From Curtobacterium sp. MCPF17_002 (GTDB taxonomy: Bacteria; Actinomycetota; Actinomycetes; Actinomycetales; Microbacteriaceae), in NCBI RefSeq assembly GCF_003234115.2, contig NZ_CP126251.1:992001-1056000 (forward strand): 64,000 bases of DNA, written 5' to 3'. The translations under genes were made by a program, and so were the position numbers. The notes beneath the pieces were generated by a model. The model ran no database searches, had not been told where the DNA came from, and saw only the letters and a list, made by a program, of their open reading frames with translations. Numbering within the stretch: the stretch's first letter is position 1; each line of letters starts with the position of its first letter. Shown here in pieces: positions 7,302 to 15,579 of the stretch.

Positions 7302-10300
7302 GTGACGACAACCTCGTCCACCTCGGGTTCTTCTCCTTCCGGGCGGCGATCGCCGCGGGTCCCGATCGTGGTCACGATCATCGTGCTGGCAGCACTGGTG
7401 ATCGCCTTCTTCATCTTCGCGAGCCTGTACACCGACTACGCGTGGTTCGCGCAGCTCGGCTTCCAGCAGGTCCTGACCACGCGGTGGATCGCCGGGACGC
7501 TGATGTTCTTCGCCGGCTTCCTCGGGATGGCGGTCCCCGTCTACCTGAGCATCGCGATCGCCTTCCGGTTCCGGCCGGTGTACGCGAAGCTCAACTCGCA
7601 GCTGGACCGCTACCAGCAGGTCATCGAGCCGCTGCGCCGCGCCGTCATGATCGGCATCCCGGTCGTGCTCGGCATCTTCGCCGGGCTGTCGACCGCCGGG
7701 CGCTGGAGCATGGTGCTCGAGTACTTCAACCGGACGCCGTTCGGCAAGACCGACCCGCAGTTCGGGTTGGACATCGGCTTCTACGTGTTCGAGCTGCCGT
7801 TCTGGCGTTCGATCGTGGCGTACTCGTCGGCCGTCGTGCTCATCGCCGGCCTCGCCGCGCTCGCCGCCTGCTACCTCTACGGGGCGATGCGCTTCGGCGG
7901 GCGTGAGGTCCGCATCTCGAAGGCCGCGCGGATCCAGCTCGCGATCACCGCCGCCGTCTACATCGCCCTGCAGGCCGTCAGCCTCTGGCTCGACCAGTAC
8001 GCGGCGCTCACCAAGTCGAACTCGCTCATCACCGGTGCCCAGTACACCGAGGTGAACGCGGTCATCCCGGGCCGCGAGATCATGGCGGGCATCGCGGCGA
8101 TCGTCGCGATCCTCTTCATCGTCACGGCGGTCATCGGCCGCTGGCGCATCTCGATCGTCGGCACCGGGCTGCTGCTCGTCGCGGCGATCGTCATCGGCGG
8201 CATCTACCCGTGGATCGTCCAGCGCCTGCAGGTGAAGCCGTCCGAGCGGACCTTCGAGTCCGCGTACATCGAGCGCAACATCAAGGCGACCCGTGACGCG
8301 TACGGCGTCTCGGGTGTGCAGGAGCAGAACTACGACGCCACGACCGAGGCGAGCTCCGGCGCCCTCGCGCAGGACGCCCAGACGACGGCGAACATCCGCC
8401 TCATCGACCCGAAGATCGTCTCCGACACCTTCAGCCAGCTGCAGCAGTACCGGCAGTACTACCAGTTCCCGGACGAGCTCGACGTCGACCGCTACGACGT
8501 CAAGGGCCAGACCGAGGACACCGTGATCGCGGTCCGCGACATCGACCTCGACGGGCTGAGCTCGCAGGCCAACACGCCGTACAACCGTGCGTTCGTCTAC
8601 ACCCACGGCTACGGCGTCACCGCGGCGTTCGGCAACCAGCGCGCGAGCGACGGCAAGCCGGTGTTCCTCGAGTCGGGCATCCCGTCGAACGGTGCACTGG
8701 GTGACTTCCAGCAGCGCGTGTACTTCGGCGAGACCTCGCCGGCGTACTCGATCGTGGGTGCGCCGAAGGGGTCGAAGAACGTCGAGCTCGACTACCCGTC
8801 CGGCTCCGACGACGACAACGGCGGCAACGCCACGACGACGTACTCCGGCAACGGTGGACCGAGCCTCGGCAACTTCTTCAACCGACTCGTCTACGCGGCG
8901 AAGTTCCAGTCGGAGCAGATCCTGCTGTCGGACGCGGTGAACCAGGACTCGCAGATCCTCTACGACCGCGACCCGATCTCCCGCGTGCAGAAGGTCGCCC
9001 CGTACCTGACGCTCGACAGCGACGCCTACCCGGCGATCGTCGACCACCGCATCCAGTGGGTCGTCGACGGCTACACGACGAGCGACGCGTACCCGTACTC
9101 GCAGAGCCAGAGCCTGTCGGACAGCATCGCGGGGGCCGAGAGCTCGGCCTACCGCACCGACCAGGTGAACTACATCCGGAACTCCGTGAAGGCCACGGTC
9201 GACGCGTACACCGGCAAGGTGACGCTGTACTCGTGGGACACGAAGGACCCGGTCCTGAAGACCTGGCAGAAGATCTTCCCGACGTCGGTCAAGCCGGTGT
9301 CGCAGATGAGCGCCGAGCTCCTCGACCACGTGCGGTACCCGACCGACCTGTTCAAGGTGCAGCGGTCGATCCTCGGCACCTACCACGTGACGAACGCGAA
9401 CTCGTTCTACTCGGGTGACGACGCGTGGAACACGCCACAGGAACCGACGTCGGGCACGAACGACACGTCCGACACCGCCGACACGTCGACCACGACGAAC
9501 TCGGGGACGAGTGCTCTCGGGACGACCACGACGACGACCCGGGCCAACCTGCAGGATCCGTACTACCTGACGATGAAGGTGCCGGGGCAGGGGACCGCGT
9601 ACACGCTGTACACGACCTACATACCGCAGCAGTCGGCAGGGTCGAACAACCGAAACGTGCTCACCGGGTACCTGGCGGTGGACTCCGACGCGGGCGGTGC
9701 CGGCAAGGGGAAGAAGGGCTCCGGCTACGGCAAACTCACGCTGTTGACGATGCCGAAGACGGACAACATCCCAGGTCCGGCGCAGGTGCAGAACCTCTTC
9801 AACTCGGACACCACGGTGTCGCAGGAGCTGAACATCCTGAAGCGGGGCAACTCGACCGTGAAGCAGGGCAACCTGCTGACGCTCCCGGTCGGTGGCGGCT
9901 TCCTCTACGTCCAGCCCGTCTACGTCCAGTCGACGTCGAGCGGCTCGTACCCCCTGCTGCAGAAGGTGCTCGTGGCCTTCGGCGACAAGATCGCGTTCGA
10001 GGACACCCTCGACGAAGCACTCAACAGCCTGTTCGGCGGTGACTCCGGTGCTGCCGCGGGTGACCAGGGCGCTTCCGGTTCGGACTCTGGTTCCTCGGAC
10101 TCCGGCTCGTCGGACTCGGGTTCCTCGGACTCGGGCTCGTCGGACTCCGGTTCGACCGGCGGTTCGACGGGTGATTCGGGTTCGGGCACCACGGACAACG
10201 CCGCGCTGCGGAAGGCCCTGAGCGATGCGAAGCAGGCGCTGCAGGACCGCCAGGACGCCTACGCGGACAACGACCTGGTCGCTGCCGCAGAGGCGGACCA

Positions 10301-10352
10301 GCGTCTCCAGGACGCGATCCAGGCCGCGACCGAGGCCGAGAGCGGCAGCTGA
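7302..10352 (+). CDS. UPF0182 family large membrane protein
   Basis: 1016 residues from GTG 7302, with a GGAG 9 nt upstream. About seven hydrophobic segments fill the first 310 residues (for example VPIVVTIIVLAALVIAFFIFA and GTLMFFAGFLGMAVPVYL). A long, probably extracytoplasmic domain follows, containing NRTPFGKTDPQFGLDIGFY, the region I recognise for UPF0182. The C terminus is disordered: DSGSS repeats around residues 925-955 (coded by an imperfect tandem repeat at about 10080-10170), then an Ala-rich helical tail. The function of the family is not known to me. It is transcribed alone, between the Lon-like protease and the initiator tRNA. Confidence 0.85.
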   Translation: MTTTSSTSGSSPSGRRSPRVPIVVTIIVLAALVIAFFIFASLYTDYAWFAQLGFQQVLTTRWIAGTLMFFAGFLGMAVPVYLSIAIAFRFRPVYAKLNSQLDRYQQVIEPLRRAVMIGIPVVLGIFAGLSTAGRWSMVLEYFNRTPFGKTDPQFGLDIGFYVFELPFWRSIVAYSSAVVLIAGLAALAACYLYGAMRFGGREVRISKAARIQLAITAAVYIALQAVSLWLDQYAALTKSNSLITGAQYTEVNAVIPGREIMAGIAAIVAILFIVTAVIGRWRISIVGTGLLLVAAIVIGGIYPWIVQRLQVKPSERTFESAYIERNIKATRDAYGVSGVQEQNYDATTEASSGALAQDAQTTANIRLIDPKIVSDTFSQLQQYRQYYQFPDELDVDRYDVKGQTEDTVIAVRDIDLDGLSSQANTPYNRAFVYTHGYGVTAAFGNQRASDGKPVFLESGIPSNGALGDFQQRVYFGETSPAYSIVGAPKGSKNVELDYPSGSDDDNGGNATTTYSGNGGPSLGNFFNRLVYAAKFQSEQILLSDAVNQDSQILYDRDPISRVQKVAPYLTLDSDAYPAIVDHRIQWVVDGYTTSDAYPYSQSQSLSDSIAGAESSAYRTDQVNYIRNSVKATVDAYTGKVTLYSWDTKDPVLKTWQKIFPTSVKPVSQMSAELLDHVRYPTDLFKVQRSILGTYHVTNANSFYSGDDAWNTPQEPTSGTNDTSDTADTSTTTNSGTSALGTTTTTTRANLQDPYYLTMKVPGQGTAYTLYTTYIPQQSAGSNNRNVLTGYLAVDSDAGGAGKGKKGSGYGKLTLLTMPKTDNIPGPAQVQNLFNSDTTVSQELNILKRGNSTVKQGNLLTLPVGGGFLYVQPVYVQSTSSGSYPLLQKVLVAFGDKIAFEDTLDEALNSLFGGDSGAAAGDQGASGSDSGSSDSGSSDSGSSDSGSSDSGSTGGSTGDSGSGTTDNAALRKALSDAKQALQDRQDAYADNDLVAAAEADQRLQDAIQAATEAESGS

Positions 10353-10375
10353 CACACCGTGGCGGGGCACTCGAT

Positions 10376-10404
10376 TTGTGCCTCGCCACGGCCCCGTGTA
10401 GGCT
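10376..10404 (+). promoter_or_regulatory. Promoter of the initiator tRNA gene
   Basis: TTGTGC (10376-10381), 17-nt spacer, TAGGCT (10399-10404), 11 nt before the mature tRNA 5' end. Confidence 0.6.
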
Positions 10405-10415
10405 ATTCAATGTGC

Positions 10416-10492
10416 CGCGGGGTGGAGCAGTTCGGTAGCTCGCTGGGCTCATAACCCAGAGGTCGTAGGTTCAAATCCTGCCCCCGCAACCA
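10416..10492 (+). tRNA. Initiator tRNA-fMet (CAT)
   Basis: A 77-nt cloverleaf with encoded CCA. The anticodon stem CTGGG/CCCAG encloses loop CTCATAA (anticodon CAT) and carries the three consecutive G:C pairs typical of initiators. The acceptor begins C1 opposite A72 (unpaired), again initiator-specific. The T loop reads GTTCAAATC. The CCA is immediately followed by a strong terminator. Confidence 0.96.
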
Positions 10493-10506
10493 AGCGTCAC
10501 AGAAAA

Positions 10507-10546
10507 CGAAGAAGGCCCCGGTCCAGTCGGACCGGGGCCTTCTTCG
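10507..10546 (+). terminator. Strong hairpin terminator after tRNA-fMet
   Basis: An 18-bp perfect stem (CGAAGAAGGCCCCGGTCC and its complement) with a 4-nt AGTC loop, 15 nt after the tRNA. The descending arm includes CTTCTTCG rather than a pure T tract. Confidence 0.85.
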
Positions 10547-10586
10547 TGTGCCCGGCGTACCGGTGCTCGTTCCGGCGCCGCATCGT

Positions 10587-10698
10587 GTCCGCCGCGCCGA
10601 GTCCGCCGCGCCGAGTCCGCCGCGCCGAGTCCGCCGCGCCGAGTCCGCCGCGCCGAGTCCGCCGCGCCGAGTCCGCCGCGCCGAGCCCGCCGCGCCGA
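10587..10698. repeat. Tandem array, 8 copies of a 14-bp unit
   Basis: GTCCGCCGCGCCGA repeated head to tail eight times; the last copy has one change. It lies between the tRNA terminator and the 59-bp array. No convincing coding sequence crosses it. Confidence 0.9.
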
Positions 10699-10934
10699 GT
10701 CTCGGCCGGGCGGACAGTTCGCGGCTTCCGGCACGCGCAGGATGTCCGCGGAGCCGAGTCTCGGCTGAGCGGGCAGTTGGCGGCTTCCGGCACGCGCAGG
10801 ATGTCCGCGGGGCCGAGTCTCGGCCGGGCGGACAGTTCGCGGCTTCCGGCACGCGCAGGATGTCCGCGGGGCCGAGTCTCGGCTGAGCGGGCAGTTGGCG
10901 GCTTCCGGCACGCGCAGGATGTCCGCGGGGCCGA
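10699..10934. repeat. Tandem array, 4 copies of a 59-bp unit with internal dyad
   Basis: Units start at 10699, 10758, 10817 and 10876, each opening GTCTCGG. Units 1 and 3 resemble each other more (GGGCGGACAGTTCGCG), as do 2 and 4 (GAGCGGGCAGTTGGCG), suggesting duplication of a two-unit block. Each unit can fold: the left arm GTCTCGGCC...CGGACA resembles the complement of the right part TGTCCGCGGGGCCGAG. Units are contiguous, with no spacers. Confidence 0.9.
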
Positions 10935-10944
10935 GACTCGGCCA

Positions 10945-11058
10945 CGGACACGGACACGGACACGGACACGGACACGGACACGGACACGGACACGGACACG
11001 GACACGGCCACGGCCACGGCCACGGCCACGGCGACGGCCACGGCGACGGCGACGGCCG
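10945..11058. repeat. Hexanucleotide repeat: about 10 CGGACA then CGGCCA/CGGCGA units
   Basis: Ten CGGACA units (10945-11004), four CGGCCA (11005-11028), then mixed CGGCGA/CGGCCA/CGGCCG to 11058. It ends 14 nt before the TACGCT box of the next gene, so any -35 region falls inside the array. Confidence 0.95.
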
Positions 11059-11071
11059 CGCCCCCGCCGAC

Positions 11072-11077
11072 TACGCT
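11072..11077 (+). promoter_or_regulatory. Candidate -10 box for leaderless amidohydrolase gene
   Basis: TACGCT followed by 6 nt and ATG 11084. The -35 position (about 11049-11054) lies within the hexanucleotide array. Confidence 0.5.
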
Positions 11078-11083
11078 CGGCGC

Positions 11084-11929
11084 ATGGGCACCCTGACGAT
11101 CGCGGCGGCGCAGTTCGCGCCCGTGGACGACCCGGACGCGAACCTCGAGACGGTCCGGGTGGCAGCGGTCGACGCCGCCGCCCGCGGCGCAGCGCTCCTC
11201 GTCACCCCGGAGTACACGTCGTACTTCACGCCCGACATCGACGACCGGTTCGTGGCCGCCGCGCAACCGCTCGACGGCCCGTTCGTCGCCGGCCTGCAGG
11301 AGATCGCGCGGACGACCGGCATCGCGCTCGTCGTCGGCGTCGCCGAGACGGCCGACGTGCCGGACCGGTTCCGGAACACCCTCGTCGCAGTCCGACCCGA
11401 CGGCGAGATCGCCGTGGCGTACCGGAAGGTGCACCTCTACGACGCGTTCGGCTCGCGGGAGTCCGACCGCATCGAGTCCGGCGACCCGGAACAGCTGCCG
11501 GTGTTCGACCTCGAGGGCGTCCGGATCGGCCTCGAGACCTGTTACGACCTCCGCTTCCCCGAGGTCACCCGCCGCCTCGCAGCCCCCGAGCACGGCGCCG
11601 CCGACGTCGTGGTCCTGCCGGCCGAGTGGGTCCGTGGCCCCGGCAAGGAACACCACTGGCGGACGCTCCTGACCGCCCGCGCCATCGAGAACACGGTGTG
11701 GGTCGTCGGCGTCGGTCAGACCCCGCCGATCGGCATCGGCGGATCGGTCGTGCTCGACCCCTCCGGAGTCGCCGTGGCCGCGGCGGGCGCCGTGCCCGGC
11801 ACGCTCGTCGCGACCGTCGACACGACGGTCACGGACGCGGTCCGGCAGACCAACCCCTCGCTGTCACTGCGCCGCTACGACGTGGTGCTGCGCGAGCAGC
11901 CTGGAGGCGCGGCGCACCTCCCAGCGTGA
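11084..11929 (+). CDS. Carbon-nitrogen hydrolase (nitrilase superfamily, Nit2/omega-amidase-like)
   Basis: 281 residues from ATG 11084. The Glu-Lys-Cys triad is visible: Glu in LLVTPEYTSYF (about residue 44), Lys in VAYRKVHLYDAFG (about 120), Cys in GLETCYDLRFPEVTRRL (about 153). Family members hydrolyse non-peptide C-N bonds of small amides; the DLRFPE context resembles Nit2/omega-amidase rather than true nitrilases. The reading frame stays open upstream through the hexanucleotide array as a His-Gly repeat, but this start is favoured by the TACGCT box and by the normal family N terminus. It converges on the aminotransferase, and its final codons enter a hairpin. Confidence 0.87.
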   Translation: MGTLTIAAAQFAPVDDPDANLETVRVAAVDAAARGAALLVTPEYTSYFTPDIDDRFVAAAQPLDGPFVAGLQEIARTTGIALVVGVAETADVPDRFRNTLVAVRPDGEIAVAYRKVHLYDAFGSRESDRIESGDPEQLPVFDLEGVRIGLETCYDLRFPEVTRRLAAPEHGAADVVVLPAEWVRGPGKEHHWRTLLTARAIENTVWVVGVGQTPPIGIGGSVVLDPSGVAVAAAGAVPGTLVATVDTTVTDAVRQTNPSLSLRRYDVVLREQPGGAAHLPA

Positions 11930-12012
11930 CGCACCTTCCCGACGTGCCACGGTGGTCGGTGCCGACCATGCGTGGGAGGTGACGGGTGCTGTGGAGGCGG
12001 GTCGCGCCTCCA
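11915..12012. terminator. Two hairpins between convergent genes, candidate bidirectional terminators
   Basis: The outer arms CACCTCCCA (11915-11923) and TGGGAGGTG (11973-11981) enclose GGTCGG/CCGACC (11954-11959 and 11962-11967). A second hairpin, TGGAGGCG (11992-11999) with CGCCTCCA (12005-12012), belongs to the dispersed GGAGGC palindrome family. Neither has a T tract. Confidence 0.55.
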
Positions 12013-12017
12013 GGCCG

Positions 12018-13220
12018 TCAGGTGCGGTCCGCGAGACCCGACAGACGGGCCGCCGCGTCCGCGAGGACGTCTCGTCGCTTGCAGAACGCGAACCGGACGA
12101 GTGAGCGGTAGCCGACGGCGTGGTCGGGCCGGACGAACGCGGAGACCGGCACACCGACGACGCCGGCGAGCTCGGGCAGGCGGAGGCAGAACTCCCGTGC
12201 GTCGGTGTAGCCGAGCGGTGCCACGTCGGCGAGGACGAAGTACCCGCCGTCGGGGCGCATCACGTCGAAGCCCGCGGCGCGGAGCCCGCCGGCGAGCAGC
12301 TCGTGCTTCGCCGAGAGCTCGGCCGCGATGCCGGTGAACACCGTGTCCGGCAGCCGGAGCCCCGTGGCGACCGCCGGCTGGAACGGTGCGCCGTTCACGA
12401 AGGTCAGGTACTGCTTGACGGTCGTGATCGCGTCGACGAGGGCCGGCGAAGCCGTGAGCCAGCCGACCTTCCAGCCCGTGGTGCTGAAGGTCTTCCCAGC
12501 GCTCGAGACGGTCACGGTCCGCTCGGCGGCGCCGGGCAGCGTCGCGATCGGCACGTGCGGGACGTCGAACGTGAGGTGCTCGTAGACCTCGTCGGTGACG
12601 ATGAGGGCGTCGTACTGCTCCGCGAGTTCGACGACGGTGGCGAGCACCTCGGCCGGGAGGACCCGACCGGTCGGGTTGTGCGGCGTGTTCACGAGCACGG
12701 CCCGGGTGCGGTCGGAGAACGCGGCGCGGAGCGTGTCCTCGTCGGGCAGGAAGTCCGGCGCGGTGAGGGGGACCGTGACGTGGGTCGCTCCGGCGAGCCG
12801 GATGAGGGCGCCGTACGCGTCGTAGAAGGGCTCGAAGGTGATCACCTCGTCGCCCGGCTCGACGAGGGCGAGGAGCGTGGCGGCGAGGGCCTCCGTCGCG
12901 CCGGCCGTGACGAGCACCTGGCGGTCCGGATCGACCTGCAGGCCGTACCAGTGCGCCTGGTGCTCGCTGATCGCCGCGCGGAGGTCCGGGGTCCCACGCC
13001 CCGGCGGGTACTGGTTGACGCCCTGGCGGATGGCGTCGACGGCCGCGTCGAGCACTTCGGCGGGGCCGTCCTCGTCCGGGAACCCCTGCCCGAGGTTGAT
13101 CGACCCGGTCGCGGCGGCGAGGGCGCTCATCTCGGCGAAGACGGTCGGGGCCGGGACGCCGTCCGGTCCGAGGAGCATCGCTCCCTCGGCTGCTCGCAAC
13201 CAGGGTCCTGCCTGACGCAT
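12018..13220 (-). CDS. PLP-dependent aminotransferase, class I/II
   Basis: 400 residues from ATG 13220, with GGAGGG 6 nt upstream. Fold-type I signatures: NLGQGFPDEDGP near residue 42, NQYPPGRGTPDLR, NTPHNPTGRVL, TDEVYEHLTFD, and the PLP Lys in SSAGKTFSTTGWKVGW. This set matches the methionine/kynurenine/N-succinyl-diaminopimelate (DapC-like) group of actinobacterial aminotransferases; amino-acid preference cannot be read from sequence. It is convergent with the amidohydrolase. A Nit2-type amidase next to a transaminase would suit hydrolysis of alpha-keto amides left by glutamine transaminases, but they are convergent, so this is only a suggestion. Confidence 0.85.
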   Translation of the reverse strand: MRQAGPWLRAAEGAMLLGPDGVPAPTVFAEMSALAAATGSINLGQGFPDEDGPAEVLDAAVDAIRQGVNQYPPGRGTPDLRAAISEHQAHWYGLQVDPDRQVLVTAGATEALAATLLALVEPGDEVITFEPFYDAYGALIRLAGATHVTVPLTAPDFLPDEDTLRAAFSDRTRAVLVNTPHNPTGRVLPAEVLATVVELAEQYDALIVTDEVYEHLTFDVPHVPIATLPGAAERTVTVSSAGKTFSTTGWKVGWLTASPALVDAITTVKQYLTFVNGAPFQPAVATGLRLPDTVFTGIAAELSAKHELLAGGLRAAGFDVMRPDGGYFVLADVAPLGYTDAREFCLRLPELAGVVGVPVSAFVRPDHAVGYRSLVRFAFCKRRDVLADAAARLSGLADRT

Positions 13221-13324
13221 GTGGTTCCCTCCGACGTGGTCCCGACGGCTCCGCGACCCGTCGATCCGATCCAACCTAGCGGCCCCTCGGAGCACCATCC
13301 GGGAACGGTCCCACAGGTCACGCA

Positions 13325-13330
13325 TAAGAT
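13325..13330 (+). promoter_or_regulatory. Candidate -10 box upstream of HtrA-like gene
   Basis: TAAGAT, 86 nt before the start codon, with no clear -35. GGAAC at 13302-13306 is reminiscent of ECF-sigma -35 elements, but I see no matching -10. Confidence 0.25.
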
Positions 13331-13415
13331 CGCCATAGGTCGCTCGCAGCGTCGCCAGGAGCACCGCTCAGGTGCGTCCGACAGACTGCACGAGCTTGAA
13401 AGGAGCACGTCCAGC

Positions 13416-15383
13416 ATGACGAACACCACGCCCAACGGGCAGGGCGACGACTTCCGTCCGGACGACTCGGCAGCACAGGCCGCCGCCGAGGACGCATCGC
13501 CGAACGACTCCCAGCACGTGAACGATGCTCCGACGAGCGCGCGAGCGGACCACACCGACGTGATCGACCCCGCTCCCGCGAACGAGACCGACGTCATCCA
13601 GGCGTCGACCGACCACCCCACGGACCGCTACACAGCGCCGTACCCGACAGTGTCGGGCCAGGGCCAGGGCCAGGGCCAGGGCCAGGGCGCGGCCGATCAG
13701 GGCCAGTACGGCCAGACCTCGCAGTACGGGCAGCCGAGCCAGTACGGCCAGGCACCGCAGTACGGGCAGTCGGCCGGCTACGGGCAGCACGCCAGCCCCT
13801 ACGGCGGCGACCACGCCCAGTCCGGCCAGCAGCAGGGCGACCAGTACGGCCAGCAGGCGGGCCAGTACGGCCAGCAGCAGGGCAACCAGTACGGCCAGCA
13901 GGCGGGTCAGTACGGCCAGCAGCAGGGCGACCAGTACGGCCAGCAGGCGGGTCAGTACGGCCAGCAGCCCCGCTACGGCGAGTACGCCCAGCCGACCTCC
14001 GCCCCGGCGTCCGCGTCCGAGTACGCCACCGCCGGTTCGGCGCAGGCACCGAGCTCCGCGACGAGCGCGTTCGGTGACGTCGACGGCTCCAACCAGCGGA
14101 ACGGCCACTACTTCGGCGACGCGGGTGCCGCGGGAGCAGCAGGCGCGGCCGGTGTCGGCACCGCGACCCGGACCCGCTCGAGGGACGGTCGCAGCAAGCT
14201 CGTCCTCCCGATCATCGCCGGCCTCGTGGTCGCCGGTCTCGTCGGTGGCGGCGCGGGCTGGCTCGCCGGGTCCTCGCAGGACGGCGGCACCGTCGTCGGT
14301 TCCTCGTCCTCGCAGGGCGGCGGGAACCTGACGGTCAACGACTACAACAACGCGACCGTCGTCACCGCCGTGGCCGCGCAGGCGACCCCGTCGGTCGTGA
14401 CGATCAACGTCTCGTCGAGCAGCGAGGCCGGCACCGGCTCGGGCGTCGTGTTCAGCAAGGACGGCTACATCGTCACGAACACCCACGTGGTGACGCTCGA
14501 CGGTGACAGCTCGAACGGCACGATCACGGTGACGACCTCGGACGGCAAGATCTACCCGGCGAAGCTCGTCGGCACCGACCCGACGGTCGACCTCGCGGTC
14601 ATCAAGATCGACGCCAGCGGGATGAAGCCGATCAGCTTCGCGGACTCGTCCAACCTCAACGTGGGCGACACCGCGGTCGCGATCGGTGCGCCGCTCGGGC
14701 TGTCGAACACCGTGACCGACGGCATCGTCTCGACCCTCAGCCGCAGCATCCAGGTCACGTCGAGCGCGCCCAGCGAGGGCGGCGACTCGAACGAGGGCGG
14801 CAACGGCAGCGGCGGCCCGTTCGACTTCTGGGGCAACGGCGACAACGGCAGCAGCTCGTCCTCGACCAGCACCGTGTCCCTGCCGGTCATCCAGACGGAC
14901 GCGTCGATCAACCCGGGCAACTCCGGCGGTGCGCTGCTCGACTCCAAGGGCAAGCTGATCGGCATCAACGTGGCGATCGCGAGCGCGAGCAGCTCGTCGG
15001 ACTCCACGAGCCAGTCGGGCAGCATCGGCGTCGGCTTCTCGATCCCGGCGAACCTCGTGAAGCGTGTCGCGAACGAGATCAAGGACAACGGCTCGGCGAC
15101 GCACGGGCTCCTCGGAGCCACGGTCGGCGACGCCGCCGAGGACGCCAAGGCCACCCAGATGGGCGGACTCATCAAGTCCGTCTCGTCGGGCGGAGCCGCG
15201 GCCAAGGCCGGCCTGCAGAAGGGCGACGTGGTCACGAAGATCGGTTCGGCGACGGTCTCCGACGCCACCGACCTGACGGCGCAGGTCCGCTACTTCGCGG
15301 GTGGCGCGAAGACGACGATCACCTACCTCCGTGGCGGGGAGACCCGCGAGACGGACGTGACGCTCGGGACCTACAAGGGCTGA
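13416..15383 (+). CDS. HtrA/DegP-like membrane serine protease with Gln-Gly-Tyr repeat N terminus
   Basis: 655 residues from ATG 13416, with AAAGGAG about 11 nt upstream. Order: a long cytoplasmic disordered region; Gly-Gln then QYGQ repeats (about 80-190), including three copies of a 14-residue unit coded by a 42-bp tandem repeat; one membrane segment (LVLPIIAGLVVAGLVGGGAG, about 262-281); a trypsin-like domain with His in TNTHVV (about 357), Asp in TVDLAVIKID (about 391) and Ser in NPGNSGGALLD (about 503); and a C-terminal PDZ domain (GLQKGDVVTKIG). It is a quality-control protease facing the cell exterior. The Tyr/Gln-rich cytoplasmic tail is unusual in length and could self-associate. A 40-bp palindrome follows 24 nt after the stop. 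Confidence 0.9.
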   Translation: MTNTTPNGQGDDFRPDDSAAQAAAEDASPNDSQHVNDAPTSARADHTDVIDPAPANETDVIQASTDHPTDRYTAPYPTVSGQGQGQGQGQGAADQGQYGQTSQYGQPSQYGQAPQYGQSAGYGQHASPYGGDHAQSGQQQGDQYGQQAGQYGQQQGNQYGQQAGQYGQQQGDQYGQQAGQYGQQPRYGEYAQPTSAPASASEYATAGSAQAPSSATSAFGDVDGSNQRNGHYFGDAGAAGAAGAAGVGTATRTRSRDGRSKLVLPIIAGLVVAGLVGGGAGWLAGSSQDGGTVVGSSSSQGGGNLTVNDYNNATVVTAVAAQATPSVVTINVSSSSEAGTGSGVVFSKDGYIVTNTHVVTLDGDSSNGTITVTTSDGKIYPAKLVGTDPTVDLAVIKIDASGMKPISFADSSNLNVGDTAVAIGAPLGLSNTVTDGIVSTLSRSIQVTSSAPSEGGDSNEGGNGSGGPFDFWGNGDNGSSSSSTSTVSLPVIQTDASINPGNSGGALLDSKGKLIGINVAIASASSSSDSTSQSGSIGVGFSIPANLVKRVANEIKDNGSATHGLLGATVGDAAEDAKATQMGGLIKSVSSGGAAAKAGLQKGDVVTKIGSATVSDATDLTAQVRYFAGGAKTTITYLRGGETRETDVTLGTYKG

Positions 15384-15406
15384 GGCGGTCGACGCAGGAC
15401 ACGCCT

Positions 15407-15446
15407 GACGGGAGGCACGGTGCCAGCTGGCACCATGCCTCCCGTC
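15407..15446. terminator. 40-bp near-perfect palindrome (GGAGGC family) after HtrA-like gene
   Basis: 20-bp arms beginning GACGGGAGGC, with one mismatch and no loop (centre GCCAGCTGGC). It matches 43604-43643 at all but one or two positions. There is no T tract. Position suggests a terminator or 3' stabiliser. Confidence 0.75.
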
Positions 15447-15503
15447 CGTCTCCGGGTTGGGTCCCGGGCCGCTGGTCGCGTCGTCGACGGGTGGTGTCCT
15501 TGA

Positions 15504-15509
15504 TAGGCT
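15504..15509 (+). promoter_or_regulatory. Candidate -10 box for polymer locus
   Basis: TAGGCT preceded by TTGA, about 70 nt before ATG 15580; the -35 is unclear. Confidence 0.3.
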
Positions 15510-15579
15510 CAGGGTCGCTCTGCGGGGCGGCACCGTCCGCGGTGCGTCCCGTGCACCCAGCCAGGACCCCGAGGTACGC

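Noticed and set aside
5943..10370. 1475-codon minus-strand ORF
   Set aside because: Antisense to the PDZ/Lon-like and UPF0182 genes, Arg/Val/Asp-rich with no domain; a shadow frame.
10699..10934. CRISPR array
   Set aside because: Units of 59 bp are contiguous, with no unique spacers and no cas genes nearby.
10895..11083. In-frame N-terminal His-Gly repeat extension of the amidohydrolase
   Set aside because: The frame is open only because the hexanucleotide repeat has no stop in it. The TACGCT box and normal family N terminus favour ATG 11084, and the upstream ATG sits in a non-coding 59-bp repeat.
10403..11656. Long minus-strand ORF with Ser-Val repeats
   Set aside because: It crosses the tRNA, its terminator and all three repeat arrays, and lies antisense to the amidohydrolase; it is a composition artefact of high G+C DNA.
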